From Streptomyces sp. NBC_00247 (lineage in GTDB: Bacteria; Actinomycetota; Actinomycetes; Streptomycetales; Streptomycetaceae): DNA of 64,000 bases. The notes below the pieces were generated by a model that had not been told where the DNA came from, did no database searches, and was given only the letters and a program-made list of their open reading frames with translations. Shown here piece after piece: positions 17,074 through 26,177 of this stretch. Both the position numbers and the translations under genes were made by a program. The stretch lies in NCBI RefSeq assembly GCF_036188265.1, contig NZ_CP108093.1:3485001-3549000 (forward strand), written 5' to 3'. Numbering within the stretch: the stretch's first letter is position 1; each line of letters opens with the position of its first letter.

Positions 17074-19053
17074 TCAGCCGATCTTCACGTTCTTGACGAC
17101 GGTGGTCTCGTCGATGTCCGAGGTGCGGACGGAGACCGCGAACTTCCACTCGCCCGCCATCGGGATCTGGACGCCGCTCGCGGCCCAGTGGCCCTCGGCG
17201 AGCCGGTCGGGGACGACCGGCAGAGGGCCGATGTCCTTCGCCTCCAGGGTGAGCGCGATCCGTACTTCCGGTACGTCCATCGCCGTGCCCTTCCCGTCCT
17301 CGATCCACAGATGCAGGTCGTTGGAGCCGGTCCGGCCCGGGTCGAGGTCCAGCTGGACGGTTCCCTTGCCGTGGGTGCCGCCGGTGTCGAAGGGCAGGCT
17401 CACCGTGACCGGCTGAGCGACGGCCGGAGCGGCGGCGACATTGGTCTTCGCGGCCTCCTCCTCCGTACGGCCGGGTTCGGTTGACGAGAGGATGGTGGCG
17501 ACGACCAGCAGGACGGCGGCGACGGCGGTCTCGACGAGGACCGAGCGGCGCAGTCCGGAGCGGCCGGCATCGGCGTCGCGGGCCTTCCGTTCCCTGGTCG
17601 CCGTCCGGGCGGCCCGTTGGCGGGCGAGCTGGGCGGCGCGCGTGGGGTCGGTGGTCGTGGCGGGCCCGCCCTCGCCGGTACCGGCGGCCGACTCGGTGGC
17701 CGCGACCGTCACCAGTCCGGCCTCCTCGGCCGCCGGCTCCGCCTCCTCCTCGGTGACCGCTCCCGTCCCGGAGGGCTTCCCGTGGGTCAGCCGGCCCGTC
17801 CAGCGCCGGGAGATCCAGGCGACGCCCACGAGGACCGCGACCAGTCCGACCTTCACCAGCAGCAGCCGGCCGTAGGCGGTGCCGGTGAGCGCCGACCAGG
17901 AGCCGACCTGGCGCCAGGACTGGTAGAGCCCGGTTCCGGCGAGGACGACCACGCTGACGAACGCGATGCGCGAGAAGCGGCGTACGGCTGCGGAGGGCAG
18001 CTCGGGGACCCGGTACAGGGCGGTCAGCAGGGAGGCCAGGCCGCCCAGCCAGGCCGCGACCGCCAGCAGATGGGCCATGTCGACCGGCATGGCGATGCCC
18101 GGCTGGAGCCCGGTGGAGGCGTGTTCGGCGAGCGACCAGGTACCCGCGATGCCGGTGGCGACGACCGCCCCGCCGAGCGAGAGGCCGAAGGTGAGGTCTT
18201 TCCGCTCCTTCTCGTCCTCGCGCCGGGAATACGTACCGAACAACACGGCGACGAAGAGCGCGGAGGCGCCCAGCAGGAGCAGCCGGGAGACCAGCGCGGC
18301 GCCCGGCTTGGTCTCCAGGGACGCCTGGAGACCGGCGAGATCGAAGGCGTCGGCGAACTTCCCGCTGCCGGTGTACGGGTTGCGCAGCAGCAGCATCAGC
18401 AGGGTGGACGCGGTGAGGGTGATCCAGCCGCCGAGCACGAGCCGTTGCAGCGGGCGGGCCGAGGCACCGCCCCGCCAGCAGGCGAGGACGAACGCGGAGC
18501 CGCCCGCGAGCAGGATGAAACCGGTGTACGCGGCGTAGCGCGCGATGTCGTAGAGCAGGCCGACCACTCCGCCGCCCGCACCCGAGGCGGACAGCGCGAC
18601 GGTGGTGGTGGACGGTGCGCCGATGGAGAAGGTGAAGGCGCCCGAGACCGGGTGGCTGTCGGCGGACACCGCCTGCCAGGCCACGGTGTAGGTGCCGTCG
18701 GGGAGGCCGGAGTGGAGTGTGACGGCGTACCGGGCGGCCTTGCCGTCGCCCACCGCGCGCGGGTCACCGGTGTCGGCCCGCGCGCCGGACGGGTCGAGCA
18801 CCCGGATCGCGTCGTCGCCCAGCGAGACGGACTCGGAGAAGGAGAGGGTGACGTTCTGGGGTGCGGCGTCGACCACCGCCCCGTCCTGCGGATCGCTTCC
18901 CGTGAGGGCGGCGTGCGCGGACGCGGGAGCCGCGCCCGCCAGCATCAGGCCGAGGAACAGGCCGATCAGCGTGGCGAGGAGCGCGGACGCGGTGAGCGGC
19001 CGGCGTATCGGGAAAGGCCGGACACGATCTGCGCGCGGGGCGGTGGCTGTCAT
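17074..19053 (-). CDS. CopC-CopD fusion, copper uptake/resistance membrane protein
   Basis: The 659-residue protein begins with a signal peptide ending APASA and a mature N-terminal His (HAALTGSDPQDG), the usual copper ligand of CopC. The CopC beta-sandwich covers roughly residues 47-140. A CopD part with about eight membrane helices follows (for example IARYAAYTGFILLAGGSAFV). A charged linker rich in Glu and Arg comes next, and then a C-terminal extracellular beta domain of the YtkA/CopC-like type. It probably moves copper between periplasm-like space and cytosol or loads secreted oxidases. It is 15 bases downstream of the PCuAC gene. Confidence 0.9.
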   Translation of the reverse strand: MTATAPRADRVRPFPIRRPLTASALLATLIGLFLGLMLAGAAPASAHAALTGSDPQDGAVVDAAPQNVTLSFSESVSLGDDAIRVLDPSGARADTGDPRAVGDGKAARYAVTLHSGLPDGTYTVAWQAVSADSHPVSGAFTFSIGAPSTTTVALSASGAGGGVVGLLYDIARYAAYTGFILLAGGSAFVLACWRGGASARPLQRLVLGGWITLTASTLLMLLLRNPYTGSGKFADAFDLAGLQASLETKPGAALVSRLLLLGASALFVAVLFGTYSRREDEKERKDLTFGLSLGGAVVATGIAGTWSLAEHASTGLQPGIAMPVDMAHLLAVAAWLGGLASLLTALYRVPELPSAAVRRFSRIAFVSVVVLAGTGLYQSWRQVGSWSALTGTAYGRLLLVKVGLVAVLVGVAWISRRWTGRLTHGKPSGTGAVTEEEAEPAAEEAGLVTVAATESAAGTGEGGPATTTDPTRAAQLARQRAARTATRERKARDADAGRSGLRRSVLVETAVAAVLLVVATILSSTEPGRTEEEAAKTNVAAAPAVAQPVTVSLPFDTGGTHGKGTVQLDLDPGRTGSNDLHLWIEDGKGTAMDVPEVRIALTLEAKDIGPLPVVPDRLAEGHWAASGVQIPMAGEWKFAVSVRTSDIDETTVVKNVKIG

Positions 19054-19068
19054 GGTGGATTCAGTCCC

Positions 19069-19515
19069 TCACTGCTTCGCCGGGTTGTAGGTCGTCTCCT
19101 CGACGGGAAGTTCGACCGTGAGCGGGCCGGTCTTCTCGAAGTGCAGCTCCACGGAGATCTTCTGTCCGCGCTTCGGCTGCCGCTTGAGCTCGCTGAACAT
19201 GATGTGGCTGCCGCCGCGTTCGAGGTCCAGTTCGCCGCCCGCGGGCACCTCGAAGGACGAGACCATCCGCATGGCCCGGCCCTTCGTCTCGTGGATCGTG
19301 ACGTGGTCGGAGATCGAGCTGGTCACCGAGGTCAGCCGGTCGGTGGCGCCTCCCGCGTTCTCCACGACGAGGAACGCCGCCGCGATGTCGCTGACCGGCT
19401 GCGGCATGAAGGCCCCGACGACCTTCAGTTCGGGGGAGCCCCCGCTGGAACACCCCGCGAGGGTCAGGCCCGAGACGAGGGCCAGTCCGCCTGCGAGTAC
19501 CGCCCGGCCTGTCAC
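19069..19515 (-). CDS. PCuAC copper chaperone lipoprotein
   Basis: The 148-residue protein has a lipoprotein signal with lipobox LAGC. The domain shows the copper-binding pattern: His in VTIHETKG, Met in AMRMVSSF and the HxM in GSHIMF. PCuAC proteins hand Cu(I) to the CuA site of cytochrome c oxidase together with Sco. The GTG start overlaps the Sco stop in a GTGA, so the two are coupled. Confidence 0.92.
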   Translation of the reverse strand: MTGRAVLAGGLALVSGLTLAGCSSGGSPELKVVGAFMPQPVSDIAAAFLVVENAGGATDRLTSVTSSISDHVTIHETKGRAMRMVSSFEVPAGGELDLERGGSHIMFSELKRQPKRGQKISVELHFEKTGPLTVELPVEETTYNPAKQ

Positions 19516-20168
19516 GGCTTCGCCCCCTGGATGAGCTTGGGGAGGTCCGCGGTGTAGTCGTCGGCGGTGGTGTCCTCGCTGTAGATGACGTATCCGGCGT
19601 CGGTCTTCGGGGAGAACGCCATGACCTGGGCGCCGTGCATGGAGACGACGGTGCCGTCCTTCTCCGTCGTCGCGGGGTCGATGCCGATGCCCATCGACCG
19701 GGCGCCCGCCTGGATGGTCTTGAAGTCGCCGGTGAGGCCGATGAAGTCGGGGTCCTGGGCCTTGAGCCAGGCACCCAGCGAGGCCGGGGTGTCCCGCTCG
19801 GGGTCGGTGGTGATGAAGACGACCCGGAGTTCGTCCTGCTCGGCGGCGGGCAGCGCGCGCTTGGCGAGCGCGATGTTGCTCATGGTCAGCGGGCAGACGT
19901 CCGGGCAGTTGGTGTAGCCGTAGTAGATGAGCGTCGGCTTGCCCGCGGTCTCCTTGCGGAGGTCGTACGTCTTGCCGTGGGTGTCCGTCAGGACGAGGTC
20001 GGGCTTGGCGAACGGCTGGTCGAGGACGGTGGCGGCCTGGGTGGTGGTGGACGTGGAGACGTCGGTCACCGGCTTGGCGGCCGCATCGTCGTCCGAGCCG
20101 CAGGCGGTCAGGGCCAGTGCCGTCGCCGCGGCGAACGCGACGACCGATGCCAGTTTCTTGGTGCGCAT
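19512..20168 (-). CDS. Sco1/SenC-type copper chaperone lipoprotein
   Basis: The 218-residue protein has a lipoprotein signal ending LTAC, a thioredoxin fold and the Sco copper site: YTNCPDVCPLTM (CxxxC) and the distal His in VVSMHGAQVM. It delivers copper to, or reduces cysteines of, the CuA centre of cytochrome oxidase. ATG 20166-20168 is used. It precedes the coupled PCuAC gene and follows the YcnI gene by 113 bases. Confidence 0.94.
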   Translation of the reverse strand: MRTKKLASVVAFAAATALALTACGSDDDAAAKPVTDVSTSTTTQAATVLDQPFAKPDLVLTDTHGKTYDLRKETAGKPTLIYYGYTNCPDVCPLTMSNIALAKRALPAAEQDELRVVFITTDPERDTPASLGAWLKAQDPDFIGLTGDFKTIQAGARSMGIGIDPATTEKDGTVVSMHGAQVMAFSPKTDAGYVIYSEDTTADDYTADLPKLIQGAKP

Positions 20169-20281
20169 GAGGGATGTGTTCCTGGTCCGTGGTGCGGTGG
20201 ATGGCTCCGGGGCCGTCCGGGGACCGGACCGGGCGCGCGTGCGCCCGGCCCGGTCACGGAGGGACGGAAGGCCCGGGTGGG

Positions 20282-21019
20282 TCAGACGGTACGACGGCGG
20301 GCGAGGACGCCGAACGCGGCGCCCGCGATGCCGACGACGATGCCGACGATGCCAAGGACCCGCGCGGTGCTGTCGCTCGCCGAGGTGGAGTCCGAGGCGG
20401 CCTCGGTGGTGTGACCGGCCGCCGCGGACGCGTCGGTGCCGGCCGCCTTGTCGTCGGCGGCGGCGCCGTGGGTGTCCGCCGCGGCGTCGGTCAGGGTCAG
20501 GACCGGCGCCGGGTTGTCGGGCTCCTCGCCACTGGCCGGGGTCTCCTCGATCCAGCGGACGACTTCCTTGCTGCTGTACGTCTGGAGGGCCTTGAAGACG
20601 AGCTGGTCGGCGTCTTCGGGGAGCTGGCCCACCGAGAGCGGGAACTGCTGGAAGAAGCCGGGCTTGATCGCGGCGGAGGCGTCGGCGGTCCAGGTGACCT
20701 TGGAGACGGCCTCGGTCACCTTCTTGCCGTGGACGTCGAGCGGCTTGGCGAGCGTGGCCTTGGTGACGTCGATCTTCCATCCCGGCACGGCCTGCGGGCT
20801 GACCGAGGAGAGCGGGTGGTCCGTGGGGAAGCTGACTTCGAGCTTCACGGTGGAGGCGTCGTCACGCTCGTTGGGGACCTTGAAGTTGATGGTGGCGTAA
20901 CCGCCCTTGGCCGCCTCGCCCTGGGGCTGCACGCTGACGTGCGCGGAGGCGGGACCGGCGAGCAGCAGAACGGTGGTCGCGGCGATGCCGCCCGCGACGG
21001 CGATACGGGAAATGTTCAT
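20282..21019 (-). CDS. YcnI/DUF1775 copper-binding membrane-anchored protein
   Basis: The 245-residue protein has a signal peptide ending GPASA, which leaves a mature N-terminal His (HVSVQPQGEA). This is the copper-binding start of the YcnI domain, which covers about residues 30-165 (GYATINFKVPNE, TDHPLSSVSPQAVPGWKI). A Ser/Ala/Asp-rich linker and a C-terminal helix VLGIVGIVVGIAGAAFGVLA with RRRTV anchor it in the membrane. ATG 21017-21019 has GGAG upstream with long spacing; a GTG four codons earlier is possible. It is near the head of the copper operon. Confidence 0.9.
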   Translation of the reverse strand: MNISRIAVAGGIAATTVLLLAGPASAHVSVQPQGEAAKGGYATINFKVPNERDDASTVKLEVSFPTDHPLSSVSPQAVPGWKIDVTKATLAKPLDVHGKKVTEAVSKVTWTADASAAIKPGFFQQFPLSVGQLPEDADQLVFKALQTYSSKEVVRWIEETPASGEEPDNPAPVLTLTDAAADTHGAAADDKAAGTDASAAAGHTTEAASDSTSASDSTARVLGIVGIVVGIAGAAFGVLARRRTV

Positions 21020-21148
21020 GGCAGGGATCACTCCACGGAGCAGGGAAGCGGTGATCCGGCGCGCGGGTGCGCGACGGCATCACGACACCTCCGTCCCACG
21101 GCCGTCGTGACGGCGGGGCCGTTCTGCGGCAGGAGGGAGGATGTCGCG

Positions 21149-21979
21149 TCAGGCTGCGAGGGCGTACGCGGCGGGAGGCCCGCGCCTGATCACCAGATGC
21201 TGCAGCGGATCGCCGGTGGCCGGAGCCGGAGCGTCCACGGGAGTACGGGCCGGGCGCGGCCCGGCCGTCGGGGCGCCCGGGAACCCGGCGCGCAGGAACC
21301 GTACGAGCGCGAGCGCGGCCCGCAGGGGGCGCAGCCGTGCGGCGGCGGCGAGTTCACGGCCGCCGTGCGCGGAGAGCCGCGCCAGCCCGAAGAGCGCCGC
21401 CTCGCCCCTGCGCAGCAGCCAGCCCGTGGCGAGCGCGGCCAGCAGATGGCCGAGGACCATGGGCAGACCGGGCAGCAGCCCCGCCGGGGCGCCGGCCGAG
21501 GCGGCGGCGGACGCGAGGTGGACGTGGGCGCCGGCCACGGCCGCCGGGTCGACGCCCGCCTCCGTGACGATGTGGTGGGCCTGGGCGACGCTGATCGAGC
21601 CGGGGGTGTCACCGCAGACCAGCGAGGCGGCGAACCGGACGAGCGACGCGTCCCCCGTGGCCGGAGCCGCCGGGGACGCCCCCATGGCGGCGGTCGTCAT
21701 GGGGTGGGCGAGCTCGAAGAGCGTGTGCAGCGAGAGCTGCCCGAAGGCCAGTGCCGCCGTGATCGACGGCAGCGAGCGCTCGCGCCCGGCGAGCGGTGCC
21801 ACCACCGCGAGGGCGAGGAGGAATCCGCAGAGCAGCGTCCACCCGGGTACGTCGGAGGCGGAGGCGATGCCATGCCCCGCGGCGGACAGCACGACGCAGA
21901 CCGCGGCGAACACCGAGGCCCTCAGGAGCCGTAGACCGGCTCCGGCGCGTGTGACGGACCGTGCGACAGGCGTAGACAT
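21149..21979 (-). CDS. Unrecognised multi-pass membrane protein at the head of the copper operon
   Basis: The 276-residue protein has about five hydrophobic segments. The first, LRASVFAAVCVVLSAAGHGI, carries a His; further membrane-proximal His and Met occur in LHTLFELAHPMTTAAMG and GAHVHLASAA. The tail is cytoplasmic-like and Pro/Ala-rich. Its place just upstream of YcnI and the His-rich loops suggest a part in copper handling, but no family is recognised. The sequence ends in AYALAA. Confidence 0.65.
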   Translation of the reverse strand: MSTPVARSVTRAGAGLRLLRASVFAAVCVVLSAAGHGIASASDVPGWTLLCGFLLALAVVAPLAGRERSLPSITAALAFGQLSLHTLFELAHPMTTAAMGASPAAPATGDASLVRFAASLVCGDTPGSISVAQAHHIVTEAGVDPAAVAGAHVHLASAAASAGAPAGLLPGLPMVLGHLLAALATGWLLRRGEAALFGLARLSAHGGRELAAAARLRPLRAALALVRFLRAGFPGAPTAGPRPARTPVDAPAPATGDPLQHLVIRRGPPAAYALAA

Positions 21980-22294
21980 GGCCGGGCCATCATCGCACTG
22001 CGCCCCCGCCCGTGGGGCGGCAGGTCCGGAACGTCATCTTCCGTACCGTTCGGGGTGCGTTGCGCGGAAAGCGGAACTGTTGCGCACGAGGCAGAACGCG
22101 ACGGGTGTGACAGTCGTTGTAGCTGGTGGCGGGGGTGTGCTGGGCTTCGGAACCGGTCAGCGGTCCGGACATACACCGGCAAGCGGAATATTCGCGTCCG
22201 CCGAATGAGGGCTATCACGGCAGAACCGTGCTTACGGGGTGCCCTCCACGGCAATACGTATCGGTATGTCGAGCCGCAGCCAGGAGGCTGGAGC
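21980..22294. promoter_or_regulatory. Divergent promoter region of the copper operon and the ATPase gene
   Basis: This 315-base gap separates two divergent genes and must carry both promoters. Several GGAAC elements are present, but none has a convincingly spaced -10 partner. AATACGTATCGGTATG at about 22252-22267 is a partial dyad close to the plus-strand gene. Confidence 0.4.
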
Positions 22295-22852
22295 ATGAGC
22301 ATGTGGTGGTCACTCCATTTGCGGCGCGAAGCCGCGAGCGTTCCGCTCGCCCGTCGATTTCTCCTCGGCAGCATGGAGACGGCGGGAGTGGATCCGGACA
22401 TCTCGTACGACTTGTCGGTGGCGCTCACCGAGGCCTGTGCCAACGCCGTGGAACACGGCGGGGACCGTGCCGCCGACCTGGGGGACCTCGGGGGCGCCGC
22501 CCACGGCCGTGCCGGGGGCGACCGGCACGCGGGCGCCTCAGGTCAGTACCGGGTCACCGCGTACCTGGACGGTGAGACATGCCGTATCGAGGTCGCGGAC
22601 TCCGGACCGGGCTTTCCCGCCCGGCGAACCCTTCGCCCCGCGGCACACCCTTCCGATACCCGCGACGCGCCGGTGACCAAGCCGGACTGCGCCGCCGACC
22701 CGGGGGACATGGCCGAGAGCGGCCGTGGCCTCGGACTCATCGAACAGCTCGCCGACCACGTCCACATCGGCAACCGGCCGGGACGCGGGACCGTGGTGAG
22801 CTTCGACAAAACCCTGAAATGGCGCGAGGGCGCGCTGCTCATGGTGTCCTGA
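22295..22852 (+). CDS. SpoIIAB/RsbW-like ATP-binding regulatory protein
   Basis: The 185-residue protein has a GHKL ATPase fold: N box LTEACANAVEHG, G1 box VADSGPGFP and G2 box ESGRGLGLIEQLADHV, followed by GRGTVVSFDKTL. Proteins of this type are anti-sigma kinases or serine kinases of partner switches. ATG 22295 has a perfect AGGAGG seven bases upstream. An insertion between the N and G1 boxes is rich in Gly and Ala. No sigma factor or anti-anti-sigma gene is adjacent, so it is an orphan in this window. Confidence 0.85.
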   Translation: MSMWWSLHLRREAASVPLARRFLLGSMETAGVDPDISYDLSVALTEACANAVEHGGDRAADLGDLGGAAHGRAGGDRHAGASGQYRVTAYLDGETCRIEVADSGPGFPARRTLRPAAHPSDTRDAPVTKPDCAADPGDMAESGRGLGLIEQLADHVHIGNRPGRGTVVSFDKTLKWREGALLMVS

Positions 22853-22948
22853 GCGGCGCGCCCCGGCGCCGGCTCCGCGCGGTCTCCCGTGCGGCTCCTG
22901 GTGCGGATCTCCGTGCGGAGAACCGCGCGGCTCCTCGTGCGGTGCGTG

Positions 22949-24424
22949 TCAGCCCTTGAGACCGGCCATCCAGGTCTCGATCTCGGCGGAGTCGCGCGGC
23001 AGCTTGTCGGAGAGGTTCCGGTTGCCGTCCTCCGTGACGAGGATGTCGTCCTCGATCCGGACACCGATGCCGCGGTACTCCTGCGGCACCGTCAGGTCGT
23101 CGGCCTGGAAGTACAGACCGGGCTCCACCGTCAGGCACATGCCCGGCTCCAGCGTGCCGTTGACGTACGTCTCGGTGCGCGCGGCGGCGCAGTCGTGGAC
23201 GTCCATGCCGAGCATGTGGCCGGTGCCGTGCAGGGTCCAGCGGCGCTGGAGGCCCAGCTCCAGGACCTTCTCGACGGTGAGGTCGCCGAGCAGGCCCCAC
23301 GCGACGAGGTGCTCGGCGAGCACGCGCTGCGCGGCGTCGTGGAAGTCGCGGAAGTCGGCGCCGGGCTTCACGGCGGCGATGCCCGCCTCCTGCGCCGCGT
23401 ACACCGCGTCGTAGATCTTGCGCTGGAGCGGCGAGAAGGTGCCGTTGATCGGCAGGGTCCGCGTCACGTCGGCGGTGTAGAGGTCGTTCGTCTCCACGCC
23501 GGCGTCGAGCAGCAGCAGCTCGCCGGCGCGGACGGCGCCGTCGTTGCGGACCCAGTGCAGCGTGGTGGCGTGCGGGCCGGCGGCGCAGATCGAGCCGTAG
23601 CCGATGTCGTTGCCCTCGACGCGGGCGCGCAGGAAGAACGTGCCCTCGATGTAGCGCTCGCTCGTCGCCTCGGCCTTGTCGAGCACCTTCACGACGTCCT
23701 CGAAGCCGCGCGCGGTGATGTCGCACGCCTTCTGGAGCTCGGCGATCTCGAAGGCGTCCTTCACCAGGCGCGCCTCGGAGAGGTACACCCGCAGTTCCTC
23801 GTCGCGCTCGGCGGTGACCTTGTCGGTCAGGGCCGCCTCGATGCCGGCGTCGTAGCCCCGGACGGCGCGGACCGGTCCGGTGGCCTCCTTCAGCGCGGCG
23901 GTGAGCTCGCGGACGTCCTTCGCCGGGATGCCCAGCACCTGCTCGGCCTCGGTGAGGGAGTGGCGGCGGCCGACCCACAGCTCGCCCTGGCCGTCGAGCC
24001 AGAACTCACCGTTCTCGCGGTCGGAGCGCGGAAGCAGGTAGACGGTCGCGTCGTGGCCGCCGTCGGTCTTCGGCTCCAGGACGAGGACGCCGTCGTGCGT
24101 CTGGTCGCCGGTGAGGTAGGCGTACTCGGAGGAGGCGCGGAACGCGTACTCCGTGTCGTTGGCGCGGGTCTTCAGGTGGCCCGCGGGGACGACGAGGCGC
24201 TCGCCGGGGAAACGCGCGGAGAGCGCGGCGCGGCGGGCGGCGGTGTGCGCGGCCTGCGGCAGCGGCGCGAGACCGTGCAGCTCGGTGTCGGCCCAGCCCG
24301 ACTTCATGTTCGTGGCGAGCTCGTCGGAGACGGCCGGGTACAGGCCGTTCTTCCGGGCCTTGACCGGCTCGGTCTCTTCGGTCGCTTCGATTTCCGGGGT
24401 CTCCGGGGTGCGCTCGTCGGACAC
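22949..24424 (-). CDS. pepP: Xaa-Pro aminopeptidase (M24B)
   Basis: The 491-residue enzyme removes N-terminal residues that precede proline. The M24 pita-bread domain shows the dinuclear metal ligands: Asp and Asp in LLLDAGVETNDLYTADVTRT, His in HGTGHMLGMDVHD, Glu in LTVEPGLYF and Glu in GVRIEDDILVTEDG. The N-terminal 180 residues form the aminopeptidase-P domain. GTG 24422-24424 has GGAG nine bases upstream. It stands alone on the minus strand. Confidence 0.95.
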   Translation of the reverse strand: MSDERTPETPEIEATEETEPVKARKNGLYPAVSDELATNMKSGWADTELHGLAPLPQAAHTAARRAALSARFPGERLVVPAGHLKTRANDTEYAFRASSEYAYLTGDQTHDGVLVLEPKTDGGHDATVYLLPRSDRENGEFWLDGQGELWVGRRHSLTEAEQVLGIPAKDVRELTAALKEATGPVRAVRGYDAGIEAALTDKVTAERDEELRVYLSEARLVKDAFEIAELQKACDITARGFEDVVKVLDKAEATSERYIEGTFFLRARVEGNDIGYGSICAAGPHATTLHWVRNDGAVRAGELLLLDAGVETNDLYTADVTRTLPINGTFSPLQRKIYDAVYAAQEAGIAAVKPGADFRDFHDAAQRVLAEHLVAWGLLGDLTVEKVLELGLQRRWTLHGTGHMLGMDVHDCAAARTETYVNGTLEPGMCLTVEPGLYFQADDLTVPQEYRGIGVRIEDDILVTEDGNRNLSDKLPRDSAEIETWMAGLKG

Positions 24425-24682
24425 GATGTGGCTCTCCTTGCTACGACACTGGGCCCCACCATCGTACGGGCGTACGGAAGGGGGCCCAGGGGCCGAGGGC
24501 CTCTTACCGCAGGGACGCGGATCAGAGCGGTGGCGGTGCCGGGAGACCTCGGCCGATCTGCGGAGAGTGCGGCTGATCTGCGCGGACACCAGAAGCGGAT
24601 GGTGAGACTCCGGAAAGCGGCATCGGGAGCCGTTCCGGGAGGCGTCTTCGGGAAGGCTCCCAGAAAGCGCGTCCGGGGAGCC

Positions 24683-24800
24683 GGGCCGCCGGGCCGCCGG
24701 GCGGGTCGGCCGGGTCGGCCGGGCGGGCAGGGCGGGCGGGTCGGCCGGGCGGGCAGGGCGGGCGGGTCGGCCGGGCGGGTCGGCCGGGCGGGCAGGGCGG
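24683..24800. repeat. 26-bp G/C tandem repeat
   Basis: Two perfect 26-base copies lie at 24718-24743 and 24744-24769 (each starting GCCGGGCGGGCAGGGC and ending GGGTCG), with shorter derivatives before and after. The array lies between the PP2C stop and the aminopeptidase promoter. It has no spacer pattern. Confidence 0.85.
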
Positions 24801-24809
24801 CGGAGCCGG

Positions 24810-26177
24810 TCAGTCGAAACGCACGGCGAGGAGGACCACGTCGTCGGTGTGGTCGGCCGGGGTGTTCCTGGTCAGCAGGGTGCGCAGTACGTGGTCGGCC
24901 ACCGTCCCCGGGTCGCGGCGGGCGGTCCGCGGCACCCCGGCGGCGGCGGCGTGCAGCCGTGCGAACGCCCGGTCCGTCGAATCGCCGGTGCGGCGCAGCA
25001 GCCCGTCGGTGTAGAGAAGAACGGTTTCACCCGATTCGGGGCTGAACTCCACGCTCGGCGCCTCCCAGCACGCCAGCATGTTGAGCGGCGCGGAGACGGT
25101 GGTCTCGACGAACTCGGTGCGCCGCTCGCCGACCACGAGCGGCGGGGCGTGACCGGCGCCGGCCAGCACGATCCGGCGCAGCGCCGGTTCGCAGTAGGCG
25201 AAGAGAGCGGTCGCGGTGCGCGCCGGTTCGGTGAGCCGGAGCAGCAGTTCCAGGTCCGAGAGGACGGCCACCGGGTCCTCGCCCTCCATGACGGCGTACG
25301 CGCGCAGCCCGGAGCGGAGGCGCCCCATCGCGGCCGTCGCCCCGGGGCCGGAGCCGCCGGACGCTCCCACGGAGAGGCCGAGCGCGCCGTCCGGGAGGGG
25401 CAGGGCGTCGTACCAGTCGCCGCCGCCGTCCGGGGCGGGACGGTGCCGGGCGGCCAGCCGCACGCCGGGGATGCGCGGCAACCGGCTCGGCAGCAGCTCC
25501 TCGGCGACGACCGCCAGGTCGGACCGGGCGCGTTCGAGTTCGAGGAGGCGGGCCAGGTGCTCGGCCGCGTACCGCCCGTACAGACCGACGAGGTGCTGTT
25601 GCCGCTCCAGGGGTTCGGCCGGTTCGTCGTAGAACCAGACGGTCGCGCCGAGCCTGGCACCTGACCGGGAAACGAGGGGCAGGGCGTAGCTGGCGGCGTA
25701 TCCGAGCCGGTCGGCGACTTCGCGATGACGGGGGTCGAGGCCGGCCTCGGCGAGCAGGTCCGGGTTGCTCACCGGGGCGGTGGCCGCGGCCGGAGCGTCG
25801 AGGATCCGGCCGTGCGGGGTGGCGGCTCGCGGGACGGTCTCGATGATGCCGAGGTCGGCGTGGCCGAGGCCGAGGCCGACGGTGGTGCGCGGGCTCCGGG
25901 CGTCGTCGGGCTCGAGGATCACGAGGCCGCGGGGGGCGCCGACGAGGGCCGCGCCGGCGCTCAGCAACTCCGGGAGCGCGCTGTCGAGGGTGCGGGTCCC
26001 GGCCAGGCGCTCGGTGAGTTCGTGGAGGGTGGTGAGGTCGGAGACCCATCCGGCCAGGCGGTCCTGGAGGAAGGATCCCGGCGCGGAGGGCACCGTGGCC
26101 AGCGGCTCCGGAGTGTGCGCTGAAACCGGAACGGTGGGATTGATTCCAGCCATTTTTGGCAGGTGTCGGGCGCTCAT
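24810..26177 (-). CDS. GAF plus SpoIIE-like PP2C phosphatase with altered metal site
   Basis: The 455-residue protein has a GAF-like sensor region (about 45-210), a helical linker (ERARSDLAVVAEELLP) and a SpoIIE phosphatase domain (about 235-455). The first metal motif is intact (GGGDWYD, Asp254), as are YTDGL and TDDVVLLAVRF. The second motif, normally GDVxGHG, reads GASGGSG (271-277), so a metal-binding Asp is missing. Phosphatase activity is therefore doubtful. Such proteins normally reactivate anti-anti-sigma factors. ATG 26175-26177 is chosen with GGAGG very close; ATG 26153 is an alternative. Confidence 0.82.
   Translation of the reverse strand: MSARHLPKMAGINPTVPVSAHTPEPLATVPSAPGSFLQDRLAGWVSDLTTLHELTERLAGTRTLDSALPELLSAGAALVGAPRGLVILEPDDARSPRTTVGLGLGHADLGIIETVPRAATPHGRILDAPAAATAPVSNPDLLAEAGLDPRHREVADRLGYAASYALPLVSRSGARLGATVWFYDEPAEPLERQQHLVGLYGRYAAEHLARLLELERARSDLAVVAEELLPSRLPRIPGVRLAARHRPAPDGGGDWYDALPLPDGALGLSVGASGGSGPGATAAMGRLRSGLRAYAVMEGEDPVAVLSDLELLLRLTEPARTATALFAYCEPALRRIVLAGAGHAPPLVVGERRTEFVETTVSAPLNMLACWEAPSVEFSPESGETVLLYTDGLLRRTGDSTDRAFARLHAAAAGVPRTARRDPGTVADHVLRTLLTRNTPADHTDDVVLLAVRFD

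Noticed and set aside
24683..24800. CRISPR-like array
   Set aside because: The units are directly tandem without unique spacers and no cas gene is present.
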